In this document: in pieces, positions 40,422 to 48,991 of the stretch
Numbering within the stretch: the stretch's first letter is position 1
Layout: each line of letters starts with the position of its first letter
Source: Micromonospora sp. NBC_01796
Lineage (GTDB): Bacteria > Actinomycetota > Actinomycetes > Mycobacteriales > Micromonosporaceae
Length of the DNA stretch: 64,000 nucleotides
NCBI RefSeq assembly: GCF_035917455.1
Contig: NZ_CP109078.1
Span: 868,001 to 932,000, forward strand
Reading direction: 5' to 3'
The notes under the pieces: model-generated
What the model was told of the DNA's origin: nothing
The model's input: only the letters and a program-made list of their open reading frames with translations
The model's database searches: none
Program-made: the position numbers and the translations under genes

Positions 40422-41114
40422 ATGCACACGGTGACCGAAGAACGGCCCGCCGACCTGGTCCGGGCGGACTGGGTGCGCGCACCCCAGCCGCGACGGGATA
40501 TCGAAGCCGGGGGCGGTATCGACGCCCGGATCGCGGCCCGCAATGATGTTCGCGTGACGCCACGATCGGCTACCGGCCGCCACCAATCCGGATCAGCCGA
40601 GGCCAACCGTTCAGACGATCTGGTCCGGCTCCTATATGAGCAGCATGCCGGCCCTCTGTTGATGTTCGTGCTCCGGCTCACCGGCGGGGACCGACAGCGG
40701 GCCGAGGATGTCGTACAGGAAACGCTTCTGCGTGCCTGGCGAAACGCGCACCGGCTCGGTGCCCAGGGACAGACGTCCCTGCGGCCCTGGCTGGTCACCG
40801 TCGCCCGTCGGATCGTCATCGACGAACATCGCAGCGGGCAGGCCCGGCCGGCGGAAACCTACGACCGCGACCTGGAAACCTTTGCCGAAGCCGACGAAAC
40901 CGAACGGGTGCTACGCCTGATGACGGTTACCGACGCACTCCGCACGCTGAGCGACTCGCATCGGGAGATCCTGGTCGCCACCTATTTCCGGGGCCGTACG
41001 GTCCCGGAGGCCGCCGAGGAGTTGGGGCTGCCGCTGGGCACCGCCAAGTCCCGGGTCTACTACGCGCTACGCGCCCTGCGGACCGCGCTGCAACAGCGGG
41101 GGGTGACCGAATGA
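40422..41114 (+). CDS. ECF-type RNA polymerase sigma factor
   Basis: A 230-residue sigma factor. After a 60-residue polar N-terminal extension, region 2 reads LYEQHAGPLLMFVLRLTGGDRQRAEDVVQETLLRAWRNA and region 4 LRTLSDSHREILVATYFRGRTVPEAAEELGLPLGTAKSRVYYALRAL. It resembles the SigL/ECF19-like group with a zinc anti-sigma factor, encoded next with an ATGA overlap. ATG 40422 has a strong GCGGAGGGG ribosome site, so the long extension is probably real. It should direct RNA polymerase to a small envelope or redox-stress regulon. Confidence 0.85.
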   Translation: MHTVTEERPADLVRADWVRAPQPRRDIEAGGGIDARIAARNDVRVTPRSATGRHQSGSAEANRSDDLVRLLYEQHAGPLLMFVLRLTGGDRQRAEDVVQETLLRAWRNAHRLGAQGQTSLRPWLVTVARRIVIDEHRSGQARPAETYDRDLETFAEADETERVLRLMTVTDALRTLSDSHREILVATYFRGRTVPEAAEELGLPLGTAKSRVYYALRALRTALQQRGVTE

Positions 41115-41875
41115 GCCGGTCCGACCACTTCGACGTCGCCTCGTACGCGCTGGGCGTGCTCGACGAAGAGGACACCATACGGTTCGAGGAGCACCTGGCC
41201 GACTGCTGGGCCTGCGCCGGTGAGCTGGAGTCGATGCTGCCGGTGGTGGACCTGCTCGCCGAGGTCGACCGGGACGACCTGGCGGTGATGGAACGGGCGA
41301 CCGCCGACGACACCATGGTCACCCGCGCGCTGACGGTTGTCGGCCGGGACCGGCGCCGGGCCCGCAGCCAGCGGATCCTGAGCCTGGCCGCGGGTGTCGT
41401 GGTGGTGGCGCTGCTCAGCGGGCTGGCCCTGGTGACCGGCGCGAACTGGGTCGGTGGCGGTTCGAACACCCCCACTCCGTCCGGACCGGTGACCCAGGTC
41501 GGCGCTCCACCGTGGACCAACGGCAGCTTCCCGGACGTACCGAACGCGGAGAAGCTGACCGTCACCGACAAGGACACCGGCGTCCGCGCCGACCTGCTGC
41601 TCGACGCCCGGCCGTTCGGCACCCAGGTCTCGTTCGCGCTGCGCAACCTCACCGGCCCACGGGTCTGCCGGCTGGTGGTGCTGCGCAAGAACGGCGACCC
41701 GGAGGTGCTGTCGAGCTGGACCGTGCCGACCGAGGGTTACGGCACACCGGCCCGCCCGGAACCGCTGCTGCTGCAGAGCACCACCTCGGCGCCCCGCGCC
41801 GACATCGACCGGATGCAGATCCAGGCGCTCGACGACAAGGGAGCCGCGACGGCGCTGGTCACCATTCCCCTCTGA
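41111..41875 (+). CDS. Zinc-finger anti-sigma factor (RslA-like)
   Basis: A 254-residue membrane protein. The ZAS zinc motif is His28-x3-Cys32-x2-Cys35 (HLADCWAC), and SRSDHFDVASYALGVLDEED is the usual N-terminus. One transmembrane helix (LSLAAGVVVVALLSGLALV) at about 95-115 precedes a long extracytoplasmic domain (YGTPARPEPLLLQSTTSAPRADID), probably the signal sensor. It should hold the upstream sigma factor inactive until the zinc thiols or the outer domain respond. Translationally coupled to the sigma gene. Confidence 0.85.
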   Translation: MSRSDHFDVASYALGVLDEEDTIRFEEHLADCWACAGELESMLPVVDLLAEVDRDDLAVMERATADDTMVTRALTVVGRDRRRARSQRILSLAAGVVVVALLSGLALVTGANWVGGGSNTPTPSGPVTQVGAPPWTNGSFPDVPNAEKLTVTDKDTGVRADLLLDARPFGTQVSFALRNLTGPRVCRLVVLRKNGDPEVLSSWTVPTEGYGTPARPEPLLLQSTTSAPRADIDRMQIQALDDKGAATALVTIPL

Positions 41876-41890
41876 ACGCCCGTACGGAAA

Positions 41891-41964
41891 ACAGTGGGCT
41901 GTGCCGGAATCCTCGCTTCCGGCACAGCCCACTGTCGTGCTTCCAGCACAGCCCGCCGTCGTGG
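41891..41964. terminator. 19-bp terminator plus a duplicated right arm
   Basis: 41891-41909 pairs perfectly with 41917-41935 around a seven-base loop, between the convergent anti-sigma and oxidase genes. The 24 bases at 41917-41940 recur at 41941-41964 with 20 matches, so the left arm has two possible partners. Confidence 0.75.
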
Positions 41965-41990
41965 TGGCCGGTGGCGGTTGCCGGTCCGGG

Positions 41991-43598
41991 TTACGGGCGG
42001 ACGGACAGGGTGTGGTGGAAGACGTCGCGGGGGTCCCAGCGGGCCTTGACCCGGCGCAGGCGGGGGTAGTTCTCCTTGTAGTACAGGGCGTGCCAGGGCA
42101 CCCCGGAGGTGTTCCACCCAGGGTCGGCCAGGTCGGTGTCCGGGTAGTTGACGAAGGAGCCGTCGTTGACGGGGCCCGGCACCGGCACGCCGCCGGTGTC
42201 GGCGTACATGTCCCGGTAGAACTCGCGGATCCACCTCAGGTGCCGGGCCTCGTCCTTCGGGTCCGCCCAGGCCACGAGGTAGAAGAGCTTCAGGATCGAG
42301 TCGCGCTGGGCGGCGGCGGTCGCGTCCGGCGCGACGGCGTTGATCTGTCCGCCGTACGAGTTCAGGCTCAGCGTCCCGCCCACGATGTCGTAGTCGTCCC
42401 TGGTGAGGTGGCGGTGTACGACGTCCACCTGTCGGTCGGTGAGGCGCCGCCGCAGGTAACCCGCCTTGGTCTTGAGCCGCCACCGGCCGGGGTCCTCGCC
42501 CGGACCGCGCAGCGCCGAGGCGAGCCACGGTAGTCGCTGCTGCGTGCGGGCCGAGGGCGGAGCGAACCCGGCGCTGAGCGCGGCGACGTGCTCGTCGAGC
42601 AGCCGTTCGGCATTGGCGCCGGCCACCTGCCCGAGCATCAGGATCCGGCCGGACTGGCGGCGGAAGAGGAGCAGCTCGCTGTAGAGGCCGGCGTACGGCG
42701 TACCCGGTCCGCTGTGTCGCTCGAACCATCGCCCGTGGTTGCCTACCAGCCGCGCGAACGCGTCCGGGCCGAGTCCCTCCCAGGACCACTCCATCTCGAA
42801 CGTCAGCACCGAGGCCGGCGGCTGGGGTAGCAGCCGGGTCGGGTCGGTGCCGCGTGCGCCCGGTGTACGGAACCAGTAGCGGGTGACGACGCCGAAGTTC
42901 CCGCCCCCGCCACCGGTGTGCGCCCACCAGAGTTCACGGTTGGGGTCCGACGGCTCCCTGGTGGCGACCACACTCCGTGCGGTGCCGTCGCGGTCCACGA
43001 CGACCACCTCGACCGCGTACAGGTAGTCAACGACCAGGCCGAGCAGCCGGCACAGCGGCCCGTATCCGCCGCCCTGGACGTGCCCACCGGCACCTACCTC
43101 CGGGCAGTAACCGCCGGGGATGGTCACCCCCCACCCCAGGAAGAGCCTCCGGTACACCTCGCCCAGCGTCGCCCCCGCCTCGACCGCGAACGCGTTGTGC
43201 TTCGGGTCGAAGTAGACGCCGGTCATGCCCGACATGTCGATGACCACGCGTACGGCCGGGTCGTCGACGAAGTTCTCGAAACAGTGCCCACCGCTGCGCA
43301 CCGCGACCCGCTTGCCGGCGCGTACGGCCTCCTGGACCGCCCGCACGACATGGTCGGTCGTACCCACGACGCGTATCTGCTCCGGCGTGCCCTCGAACCG
43401 CAGGTTGTAGCGACGCTGTACGAGGTCCTGGTACCGCGGGTCGTCCGGCGTGACCCGGATCGGGCCGAACGGTGGCGGCCACGCCGGTCCCGGCGCGCCC
43501 GACGCGGGTGACGCCGCCAGTCCCTGATGGACGGCCACGCCGGCCGCGGCGGCGACGGCTGTCCTGCGTAACAGGCTCCGCCTGGTGTGATCCCCCAT
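41991..43598 (-). CDS. Exported BBE-type bicovalent FAD oxidase
   Basis: A 535-residue berberine-bridge-enzyme-like flavoprotein with FAD_binding_4 and BBE domains. The N-terminus (TRRSLLRRTAVAAAAGVAVHQGLAASPASG) is a Tat signal. RSGGHCFEN carries His105 and GGYCPEVGAGGH carries Cys165, the two residues that bind FAD covalently in this family. The C-terminal NYPDTDLADPGWNTSGVPWHALYYKENYPRLRRVKARWDPRDVFHHTLSV is the BBE tail. These enzymes oxidise sugars or natural products. It is convergent with the anti-sigma gene and separated from the HTH gene by 187 bp. Confidence 0.88.
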   Translation of the reverse strand: MGDHTRRSLLRRTAVAAAAGVAVHQGLAASPASGAPGPAWPPPFGPIRVTPDDPRYQDLVQRRYNLRFEGTPEQIRVVGTTDHVVRAVQEAVRAGKRVAVRSGGHCFENFVDDPAVRVVIDMSGMTGVYFDPKHNAFAVEAGATLGEVYRRLFLGWGVTIPGGYCPEVGAGGHVQGGGYGPLCRLLGLVVDYLYAVEVVVVDRDGTARSVVATREPSDPNRELWWAHTGGGGGNFGVVTRYWFRTPGARGTDPTRLLPQPPASVLTFEMEWSWEGLGPDAFARLVGNHGRWFERHSGPGTPYAGLYSELLLFRRQSGRILMLGQVAGANAERLLDEHVAALSAGFAPPSARTQQRLPWLASALRGPGEDPGRWRLKTKAGYLRRRLTDRQVDVVHRHLTRDDYDIVGGTLSLNSYGGQINAVAPDATAAAQRDSILKLFYLVAWADPKDEARHLRWIREFYRDMYADTGGVPVPGPVNDGSFVNYPDTDLADPGWNTSGVPWHALYYKENYPRLRRVKARWDPRDVFHHTLSVRP

Positions 43599-43700
43599 GG
43601 ACGTGTCTCCTTCGTGCTCGGTGGCGACCTTGCCGGACCGACGCTACGCAGGGTGATGCGCCCGGAAAATCCCGCTGACCGGAGGCTTGAGCCGGGGGCT

Positions 43701-43732
43701 GGCACCACCATCGATGGGGGCGTGGTGGTGCC
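43701..43732 (-). terminator. Hairpin after the HTH regulator gene
   Basis: GGCACCACCA (43701-43710) pairs perfectly with TGGTGGTGCC (43723-43732), 54 bases past the minus-strand HTH stop and before the oxidase gene. The rest of 43599-43785 holds no gene. Confidence 0.5.
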
Positions 43733-43785
43733 GCGACAACTCTGCCGGCGGCCGCGACGGAGATTCCCGATTCGCGGAAGGGAAC

Positions 43786-44679
43786 CTAGGTGGCGGGCAG
43801 GTCGGCCCGGCCGCCGAGGCGACGGAAGGTGTCGTGGGTGGGCGAGCCGGGCTCGGCCACGTAGACGATCAACCGCTGGTCGGTGTCGGCCAGGAGCAGC
43901 ACCTGGCACTCGAACTCGAGCGGGCCGACCTCCGGGTGCGCCACCCGTTTGACGATCCGCCGACGAACCTCGACGTCGTGGTCCGCCCACAGCTCGGCGA
44001 ACCAGGTCGAGCTGCCGAGCAACTCGGTCACCAGCTCCTCGATCCCCAGGTCCCCCGGGTAACGCCCGTACGCCGCGCGCAGGTCCGCGACCGAACTGCG
44101 GGCGAACCGCACCGCGTCGGCGTCCTCCCAGTGCTGGTCGTCGGCGGGCCGGCGGAACATCCAGCGGACCATGTTCCGGTCCGCGTCCGGGACCGCCGAC
44201 AGGTCCCCGACGAAGTACGTCGCCAGCCGGTTCCAGGCCAGCACGTCGTACTTCGCGTCGACGACGTACGCCGGGGTCTCGACCATCGAGTCGATCAGGT
44301 GCCGCACGCCCTCGGTCACCTCCCGGCTCGGTCCGACCGTCGCGGGCGGGTTCTCCCCGGCGATCCGGAACAGGTACTCGCGCTCGTCCCGGGTGAGCAT
44401 CAGCGCCCGCGCCAGCGCCATCAGCACCTGCCGGGACGGGTGCGGGCCCCGCCGCTGCTCCAGCCGGATGTAGTAGTCGATCGACATCCCGGCGAGCTGT
44501 GCCACCTCCTGCCGGCGCAGCCCCGGCGTACGGCGACCGATCCCCTCCGGCAGGCCGGCGTCACCGGGCCGCAACCGGGCCCGCCGGCTGCGCAGGAACG
44601 CCGCCAGCTCGTCGCGCCGCAGCCCGGACCCGTTGGCCGTGCTCGTCGCCGCACCGTTCGCCGTGTTCATGACTTCCAT
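43786..44679 (-). CDS. XRE-type regulator with MmyB-like ligand domain
   Basis: A 297-residue regulator. An XRE HTH (LRRQEVAQLAGMSIDYYIRLEQRRGPHPSRQVLMALARAL) precedes an MmyB-like domain (ETPAYVVDAKYDVLAWNRLATYFVGDLSAVP, RRIVKRVAHPEVGPLEFECQVLLLADTDQRLIVYVAEPG) that binds fatty-acid-like ligands in known structures. ATG 44679 follows CGGAGCACC; ATG 44670 is also possible. It is divergent from an SDR gene 106 bp away, an arrangement often seen in actinomycetes, so it probably regulates that gene. Confidence 0.85.
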   Translation of the reverse strand: MEVMNTANGAATSTANGSGLRRDELAAFLRSRRARLRPGDAGLPEGIGRRTPGLRRQEVAQLAGMSIDYYIRLEQRRGPHPSRQVLMALARALMLTRDEREYLFRIAGENPPATVGPSREVTEGVRHLIDSMVETPAYVVDAKYDVLAWNRLATYFVGDLSAVPDADRNMVRWMFRRPADDQHWEDADAVRFARSSVADLRAAYGRYPGDLGIEELVTELLGSSTWFAELWADHDVEVRRRIVKRVAHPEVGPLEFECQVLLLADTDQRLIVYVAEPGSPTHDTFRRLGGRADLPAT

Positions 44680-44785
44680 GGTGCTCCGCGTGCCGTGCCC
44701 ACCGCACCCGGCGTGGGTGGTATCGCCAGTCCCAGCCTCGACGCGTCTCTCCCGCCCGGCCGCGCCCGGCGGCACGCTCGGACCC

Positions 44786-45538
44786 ATGACCACCAACATG
44801 ACCGTCCTGATCACCGGGGCGAACAAGGGAATCGGACTCGCCACCGCCAGGCAGCTCGGCGGGCGCGGCTACACCGTCCTGGTCGGCGCTCGGGACCCGG
44901 AGCGGGGCCGGGAGGCCGAACGGGTGCTGCGCGACGGCGGGGCCGACGCGTACGCCGTGGAACTGGACGTCACCGACGAGGAGTCGGTGGCCCGGGCGGC
45001 GAAACAGGTCTCCGACCGGTACGGACACCTGGACGTACTGGTGAACAACGCCGGTATCGCCCGGGGCGACGGGACCGGTCGGCCGAGCGAGACCACCCTG
45101 GCGACCCTGCGCGAGGTGTACGAGACGAACGTCTTCGGCGTCGTCACGGTCACCAACGCCCTGCTCCCGCTGCTGCTGGCCGCCCCGGCGGCACGGATCG
45201 TCAACGTCTCCAGCGAGGTGGGATCGATCGGCATCATGACCGATCCGGCGCATCCCCTGTTCCCGATCGCCTCGGTGCCGTACCCGTCGTCGAAGTCGGC
45301 GCTGAACATGGTCACCGCGATGTACGCGAAGGAACTGCGGGACACCCCGATCAAGGTGAACGCGGCGAATCCCGGTTACTGCGCGACCGACCTGAACGGC
45401 AACAGCGGATTCCGTACGCCGGAACAGGGGGCCGAGGTGAGCGTTCACCTCGCCACTCTGGGTGAGGACGGGCCGAGCGGGCTGCTGTGGGGCTTCCTGA
45501 TGGACGGCAGCGACTCGTACGGGGTAATGCCCTGGTAG
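44786..45538 (+). CDS. SDR-family oxidoreductase, carbonyl-reductase-like
   Basis: A 250-residue SDR. TGANKGIG (10-17) is the cofactor motif of the carbonyl-reductase branch (plant SDR110C/human CBR1-like), NNAG follows, and VPYPSSKSALNM carries the catalytic Tyr and Lys. The ending (SYGVMPW) is typical. ATG 44786 was chosen since the upstream frame crosses the regulator's start. Divergent from the MmyB-type regulator. Substrate unknown. Confidence 0.85.
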   Translation: MTTNMTVLITGANKGIGLATARQLGGRGYTVLVGARDPERGREAERVLRDGGADAYAVELDVTDEESVARAAKQVSDRYGHLDVLVNNAGIARGDGTGRPSETTLATLREVYETNVFGVVTVTNALLPLLLAAPAARIVNVSSEVGSIGIMTDPAHPLFPIASVPYPSSKSALNMVTAMYAKELRDTPIKVNAANPGYCATDLNGNSGFRTPEQGAEVSVHLATLGEDGPSGLLWGFLMDGSDSYGVMPW

Positions 45539-45677
45539 AGCCGTCCATCAGAACGGGTACGGGAAACCGGAGCGAACAGTTCAACGGTTTGCTGTGAAAT
45601 TGTCCACCGTCTATCACCTCATCCGCCGGCCGGTAATCGCCGTACTTCCCCGTGACCTGCCAAGCTGAGGAGGACAC

Positions 45678-46352
45678 GTGGCACTGATCAAGCGAACCGC
45701 GACCATTGCGAGCACGCTGGCCGCAATGACCGTGGTGGCCGCACTGACGGCCTGCGCCCCGGCCGGGTACGACCCGACCCAGGCCGCCGCCGACACCGAG
45801 CCGGTGGCGAACGCGGCGGCCGAGGCGGCGGCAGCGCCGAGTGCGACCCCGGAACCGTCGGCCTCCGCCGCGCCGAACCCGCCGTCGAACGCGCCTCTCA
45901 CCACGGAACTGAACGGCAAGAAGGTCGCCAAGATGGGTTCGGTGGTCACCGACCAGAAGGGCTGGATCCTCTACCGGTTCGACAAGGACTCGGCCAACCC
46001 GCCGACCAGCAACTGCAACGGTGACTGCGCCCGGCTGTGGCCGCCGTCGCTGACCGACGGCAACACCGAGTTGACCGGGGTCGACGAGGACAAGGTCGGC
46101 GAGGTCACCCGCGAGGACGGCACCCGCCAGCTCACCATCGGCGGCTGGCCGGTCTACCGCTACATCGGTGACCTGAAGCCGGGCCAGTGGAAGGGCCAGA
46201 AGGTCGGCGGCACCTGGTTCGTGGTCGCTCCCGACGGCAAGAAGAACCTGAGCTGCCTGCCCGAGGGCACCCCGAAGCCCGTTCCGCTGCCGCCGGCCGA
46301 CGGCGAGGGCGGTGCCGCCGAGAGCACCGGCGGCGACTCCTACTCGTACTGA
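45678..46352 (+). CDS. Lipoprotein with Yx(FWY)xxD repeats
   Basis: A 224-residue surface lipoprotein. The signal peptide ends LTAC; a Pro/Ala-rich spacer follows, then two copies of the COG4315-type repeat, recognisable as GWILYRFDKD and GWPVYRYIGD with CNGDCARLWPP between. GTG 45678 follows GAGGAGGACAC. Proteins with these repeats occur near haem/ferredoxin redox genes in actinomycetes, and here faces a reductase/ferric-reductase pair across 82 bp; an extracellular electron-transfer role is inference. Confidence 0.75.
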   Translation: MALIKRTATIASTLAAMTVVAALTACAPAGYDPTQAAADTEPVANAAAEAAAAPSATPEPSASAAPNPPSNAPLTTELNGKKVAKMGSVVTDQKGWILYRFDKDSANPPTSNCNGDCARLWPPSLTDGNTELTGVDEDKVGEVTREDGTRQLTIGGWPVYRYIGDLKPGQWKGQKVGGTWFVVAPDGKKNLSCLPEGTPKPVPLPPADGEGGAAESTGGDSYSY

Positions 46353-46434
46353 CCGGTGGCCACCGACGCGGCGGCCGGCCGTTGCCGAACAGGGCGCGGC
46401 CGGCCGTCGCCGGTGGTCGGTCGGAGTTGTCCGC

Positions 46435-47742
46435 TCAGCTCGCCGCGGCGAGCCGCCGTGGGGCGGCCGGTTCGACGGCCGGCACCGGCACCGGTGCGGA
46501 GGCCGACACGGAGACGGGCGCGGGCACGGTGATCGTGGTGCTGGCGAGCATGGTCCGGGTGATGGAGGTGAAGGCGTGCGGGGCGTTGACCGCGACCAGA
46601 CCGACGAGTCGACCCTCGTCGTGGTAGCCGACCAGCACACCGGCGCGGGCCACGTCACGACGCCCCGGACGGAGTTCGGTGACGGTCACCTCGGCGTTAC
46701 CCGGCAACTCACCGCAGACCTGGATGCGCAGCCCGTACTGGTCGGACCAGAAGCGCGGCACCAGGGTGACCGGCTCCACCGCACGGTCACCGGCGAGCAG
46801 GGTGTGGGCGGCGGCCCGGCCCTGCTGCAACGCGGCGATCCACTGTCCACAGCGGACGGGCCGGGCGGAGTAGCGCAGGTTCGGCCAGCGGGCGACGGTG
46901 CCGGCGGCGACGATTCCCTCGGCGCCGAGCACGCGCAGGCCCTCGTCGCACAGGACCCCGTCGGTGATGTCCAGACCGGTGCCCTCGAGCCAGTCGACGT
47001 CCGGTCGCTCGCCGGTGGTGGTCACCACCAGGTCGGCCTGGATCTCGTCGCCGTCGTCCAACTCGACCAGCCAGCCCCGGCGGCGCCGGTTCAAACCGGT
47101 GACCCGGCGGCCGAGTCGCAACTGCACCCCGTCGCGGGCCACCTCCTTTCCGACCAGCCGACCGACCGTCTCGCCGACCGCACGCCCCATGACGTACGGC
47201 TTCGAGTCGATCAGCACGGCGTCGCGGGCCAGGGTGCGTACCGCGGAGGCGACCTCGCAGCCGGTCAGGCCGGCACCGATCACCACCACCCGGTCGGCGT
47301 CACGCAGCGCGGCACGCAGCGCCCAGGCGTCGGCGAGCGTGCGCAGGGTGTGCAGGCCCGGTTCGCCCACCGGCCAGTCGCGCGGCAGGGCCGCCCGGGC
47401 ACCGGTGGCGATCACCAGTCCGTCGTACCCGAAGCGTTCGTCGGTGTCGGTGGTGACGATCCGCCGATCCGGGTCCAGGTGCACCGCACGCCGGCCGAGA
47501 TGCCAGGTGATGTCGGCGCCGTCGAGCACCGGCATCCGTACGTCGCTGGGCCGCCGGTGTCCGGTGAGCAGACCCTTCGAGCAGGCCGGTCGGTCGTACG
47601 GAGCCTCCGGCTCGCCGCCGAGCACCCGTACGTCGCCCCGGAAACCGGCCCGGCGCAGTTCCTCGGCGGCGGCCACACCGGCCCGTCCCGCTCCGACCAC
47701 CACCACCCGGTCGTACGCCGAGCGTGGTCCACGCCGCCTCAC
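46435..47742 (-). CDS. FAD/NAD(P)H-dependent ferredoxin reductase
   Basis: A 435-residue pyridine-nucleotide-disulfide-type oxidoreductase. VVVVGAGRAGVAAAEELRRAGF binds FAD, PYDRPACSKGLL follows, VVVIGAGLTGCEVA binds NAD(P), and RCGQWIAALQQGRAAAHTLLAG lies near the C-terminus. It resembles ferredoxin reductases (RhdA/ThcD type). Start GTG 47742 overlaps the stop of the upstream gene by four bases; that gene's C-terminal ferredoxin domain is the obvious partner, carrying electrons toward the membrane. The last 40 residues are Pro/Val-rich and probably disordered. Confidence 0.85.
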   Translation of the reverse strand: MRRRGPRSAYDRVVVVGAGRAGVAAAEELRRAGFRGDVRVLGGEPEAPYDRPACSKGLLTGHRRPSDVRMPVLDGADITWHLGRRAVHLDPDRRIVTTDTDERFGYDGLVIATGARAALPRDWPVGEPGLHTLRTLADAWALRAALRDADRVVVIGAGLTGCEVASAVRTLARDAVLIDSKPYVMGRAVGETVGRLVGKEVARDGVQLRLGRRVTGLNRRRRGWLVELDDGDEIQADLVVTTTGERPDVDWLEGTGLDITDGVLCDEGLRVLGAEGIVAAGTVARWPNLRYSARPVRCGQWIAALQQGRAAAHTLLAGDRAVEPVTLVPRFWSDQYGLRIQVCGELPGNAEVTVTELRPGRRDVARAGVLVGYHDEGRLVGLVAVNAPHAFTSITRTMLASTTITVPAPVSVSASAPVPVPAVEPAAPRRLAAAS

Positions 47743-48680
47743 GGCGCACCGTCGCGGCGGTGCACCCCCGTGCCGCTGCCCGAGGGGACGGATCGCGGAC
47801 CGGGACGGGGTCGCCGGGCGGAGCGGGTGGGCCGGTCAGGTTCGGTGTCCGGATCGGACGGTGGGTCGAGGTCGAGGTCGACCGGGAGCGGGGTCAGCAC
47901 GGTGGTCGGCACGCGGTTGAGGGTAATCGCCCGTGCGGGGCAGACTTCGACGGCTCGGATCACCGCGTTCGTCTGGTCGGCCGGAACCATGGCCTTGTAC
48001 GCCAACCGCCCGTCGCCGCGCAGGGTGAACACGTCCGGCGCCTCGTGTTCGCAGAAGCCGAACCGGGCGCACCGGTTGGCGTCCACGTCGATGGTGATCT
48101 CCTGCCCGCGTCGCCGCCCGGTGAACCGCTCGCCCAGGTCACGACGCAGGTCGGTGGCCCACGGAGTGGTCGTGAACCAGAGCGCCACAGTGGACAACCA
48201 GGCGACCAGTACGCTGCCCCAGACGGCGGGCGGCCCGACATCCGAGCCGGAGATCAGCACGTGTGCGACGAGCAGCATGAACGCCACGTACGTCAGCGCG
48301 TGCAGCGCCCGCCACCGGGAGTACCCCAGCCGACGCTGGATCAGTACGGACAGCGTGGTGGCGAGGAGCAGTTCCAGCGCGATCACCCCGACCCCGATGC
48401 CGATCGGGTCGTCCGGGTTGAGGAAGGGGATGAACTGGTCGACCAGCCGGACCGGGCCACCGGGTGAGGCGAGCTGGACGAGGGCGTGCACCAGGCCGAG
48501 ACAGAGCCCGAGCAGGGCGATCGTGGAATGGGTGGCGTGTGCGGTCGAATGCCGGATCCGGGTCAGCGCCCAGCCGTTGCGAAGGACCAGGCCGGACAAC
48601 ACCGCGAGCCAGAGCAGGAAGAATGAAATAAATCCCACGGTCGCGGCGATGAGATGGACGCTTTCCTGCGCACTGCGCAC
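47739..48680 (-). CDS. Ferric-reductase-like membrane protein with ferredoxin domain
   Basis: A 313-residue protein. About five transmembrane helices (VHLIAATVGFISFFLLWLAVLSGLVL, HSTIALLGLCLGLVHALVQLA, and later ones) carry His residues (RHSTAHATH, LVHA, LHALTYVAFMLLVAH) suited to bind haem, as in ferric reductase-like domains. The C-terminal part is a short ferredoxin (VDANRCARFGFCEHEAPDVF to VEVCPARAI) with three Cys, suggesting a 3Fe-4S cluster. A Pro/Arg tail follows. GTG 48680 has AGGAGG upstream; the earlier ATG at 48875 would add 65 unlikely residues. Coupled to the reductase gene. Confidence 0.8.
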   Translation of the reverse strand: MRSAQESVHLIAATVGFISFFLLWLAVLSGLVLRNGWALTRIRHSTAHATHSTIALLGLCLGLVHALVQLASPGGPVRLVDQFIPFLNPDDPIGIGVGVIALELLLATTLSVLIQRRLGYSRWRALHALTYVAFMLLVAHVLISGSDVGPPAVWGSVLVAWLSTVALWFTTTPWATDLRRDLGERFTGRRRGQEITIDVDANRCARFGFCEHEAPDVFTLRGDGRLAYKAMVPADQTNAVIRAVEVCPARAITLNRVPTTVLTPLPVDLDLDPPSDPDTEPDRPTRSARRPRPGPRSVPSGSGTGVHRRDGAP

Positions 48681-48991
48681 GCCTGCGGTCCTCCTATTCC
48701 CGATGGCACCGGCCCGGGGGTAGGTGTCTATATCATTCCGGGCTACCAGCCAGTATGGTGACCTGGGCGCAAAAGTCAAGGCGACCCTGACCAACGTTGT
48801 GGCCTGGGCATTGAACCCTACCCATCGGCCGAACGGACGATGTCCCGGGTTGACCTTCGCCAACATAAGTTCCACTTAAGTAAGTCCTAAGAATTCCCTA
48901 TCTTGTTGAGCCCGGATTGACGACTGGACAATATGATCCGTACGGTTTCCGGGCAGTCGAAGATTTGCTGATTGTCAGGGGAGGTGAGCCG
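48681..48991. other. 311-bp divergent intergenic region
   Basis: No gene is seen. The stretch is AT-richer than its flanks, with a candidate -10 TATGAT (48932-48937) for the DUF4142 gene and ACTTAAGT-type palindromic bases near 48875. It must hold the promoters of the ferric-reductase-like gene and the DUF4142 gene. Confidence 0.5.

Noticed and set aside
46353-46434. GC-rich CGGCCGGCCG repeats between convergent genes
   Set aside because: They can pair in several ways, but no single convincing stem could be fixed by eye.
46312-48723. 803-residue open frame on the plus strand
   Set aside because: It is antisense to the reductase and ferric-reductase genes, which have clear motifs; the frame is open only because of GC bias.
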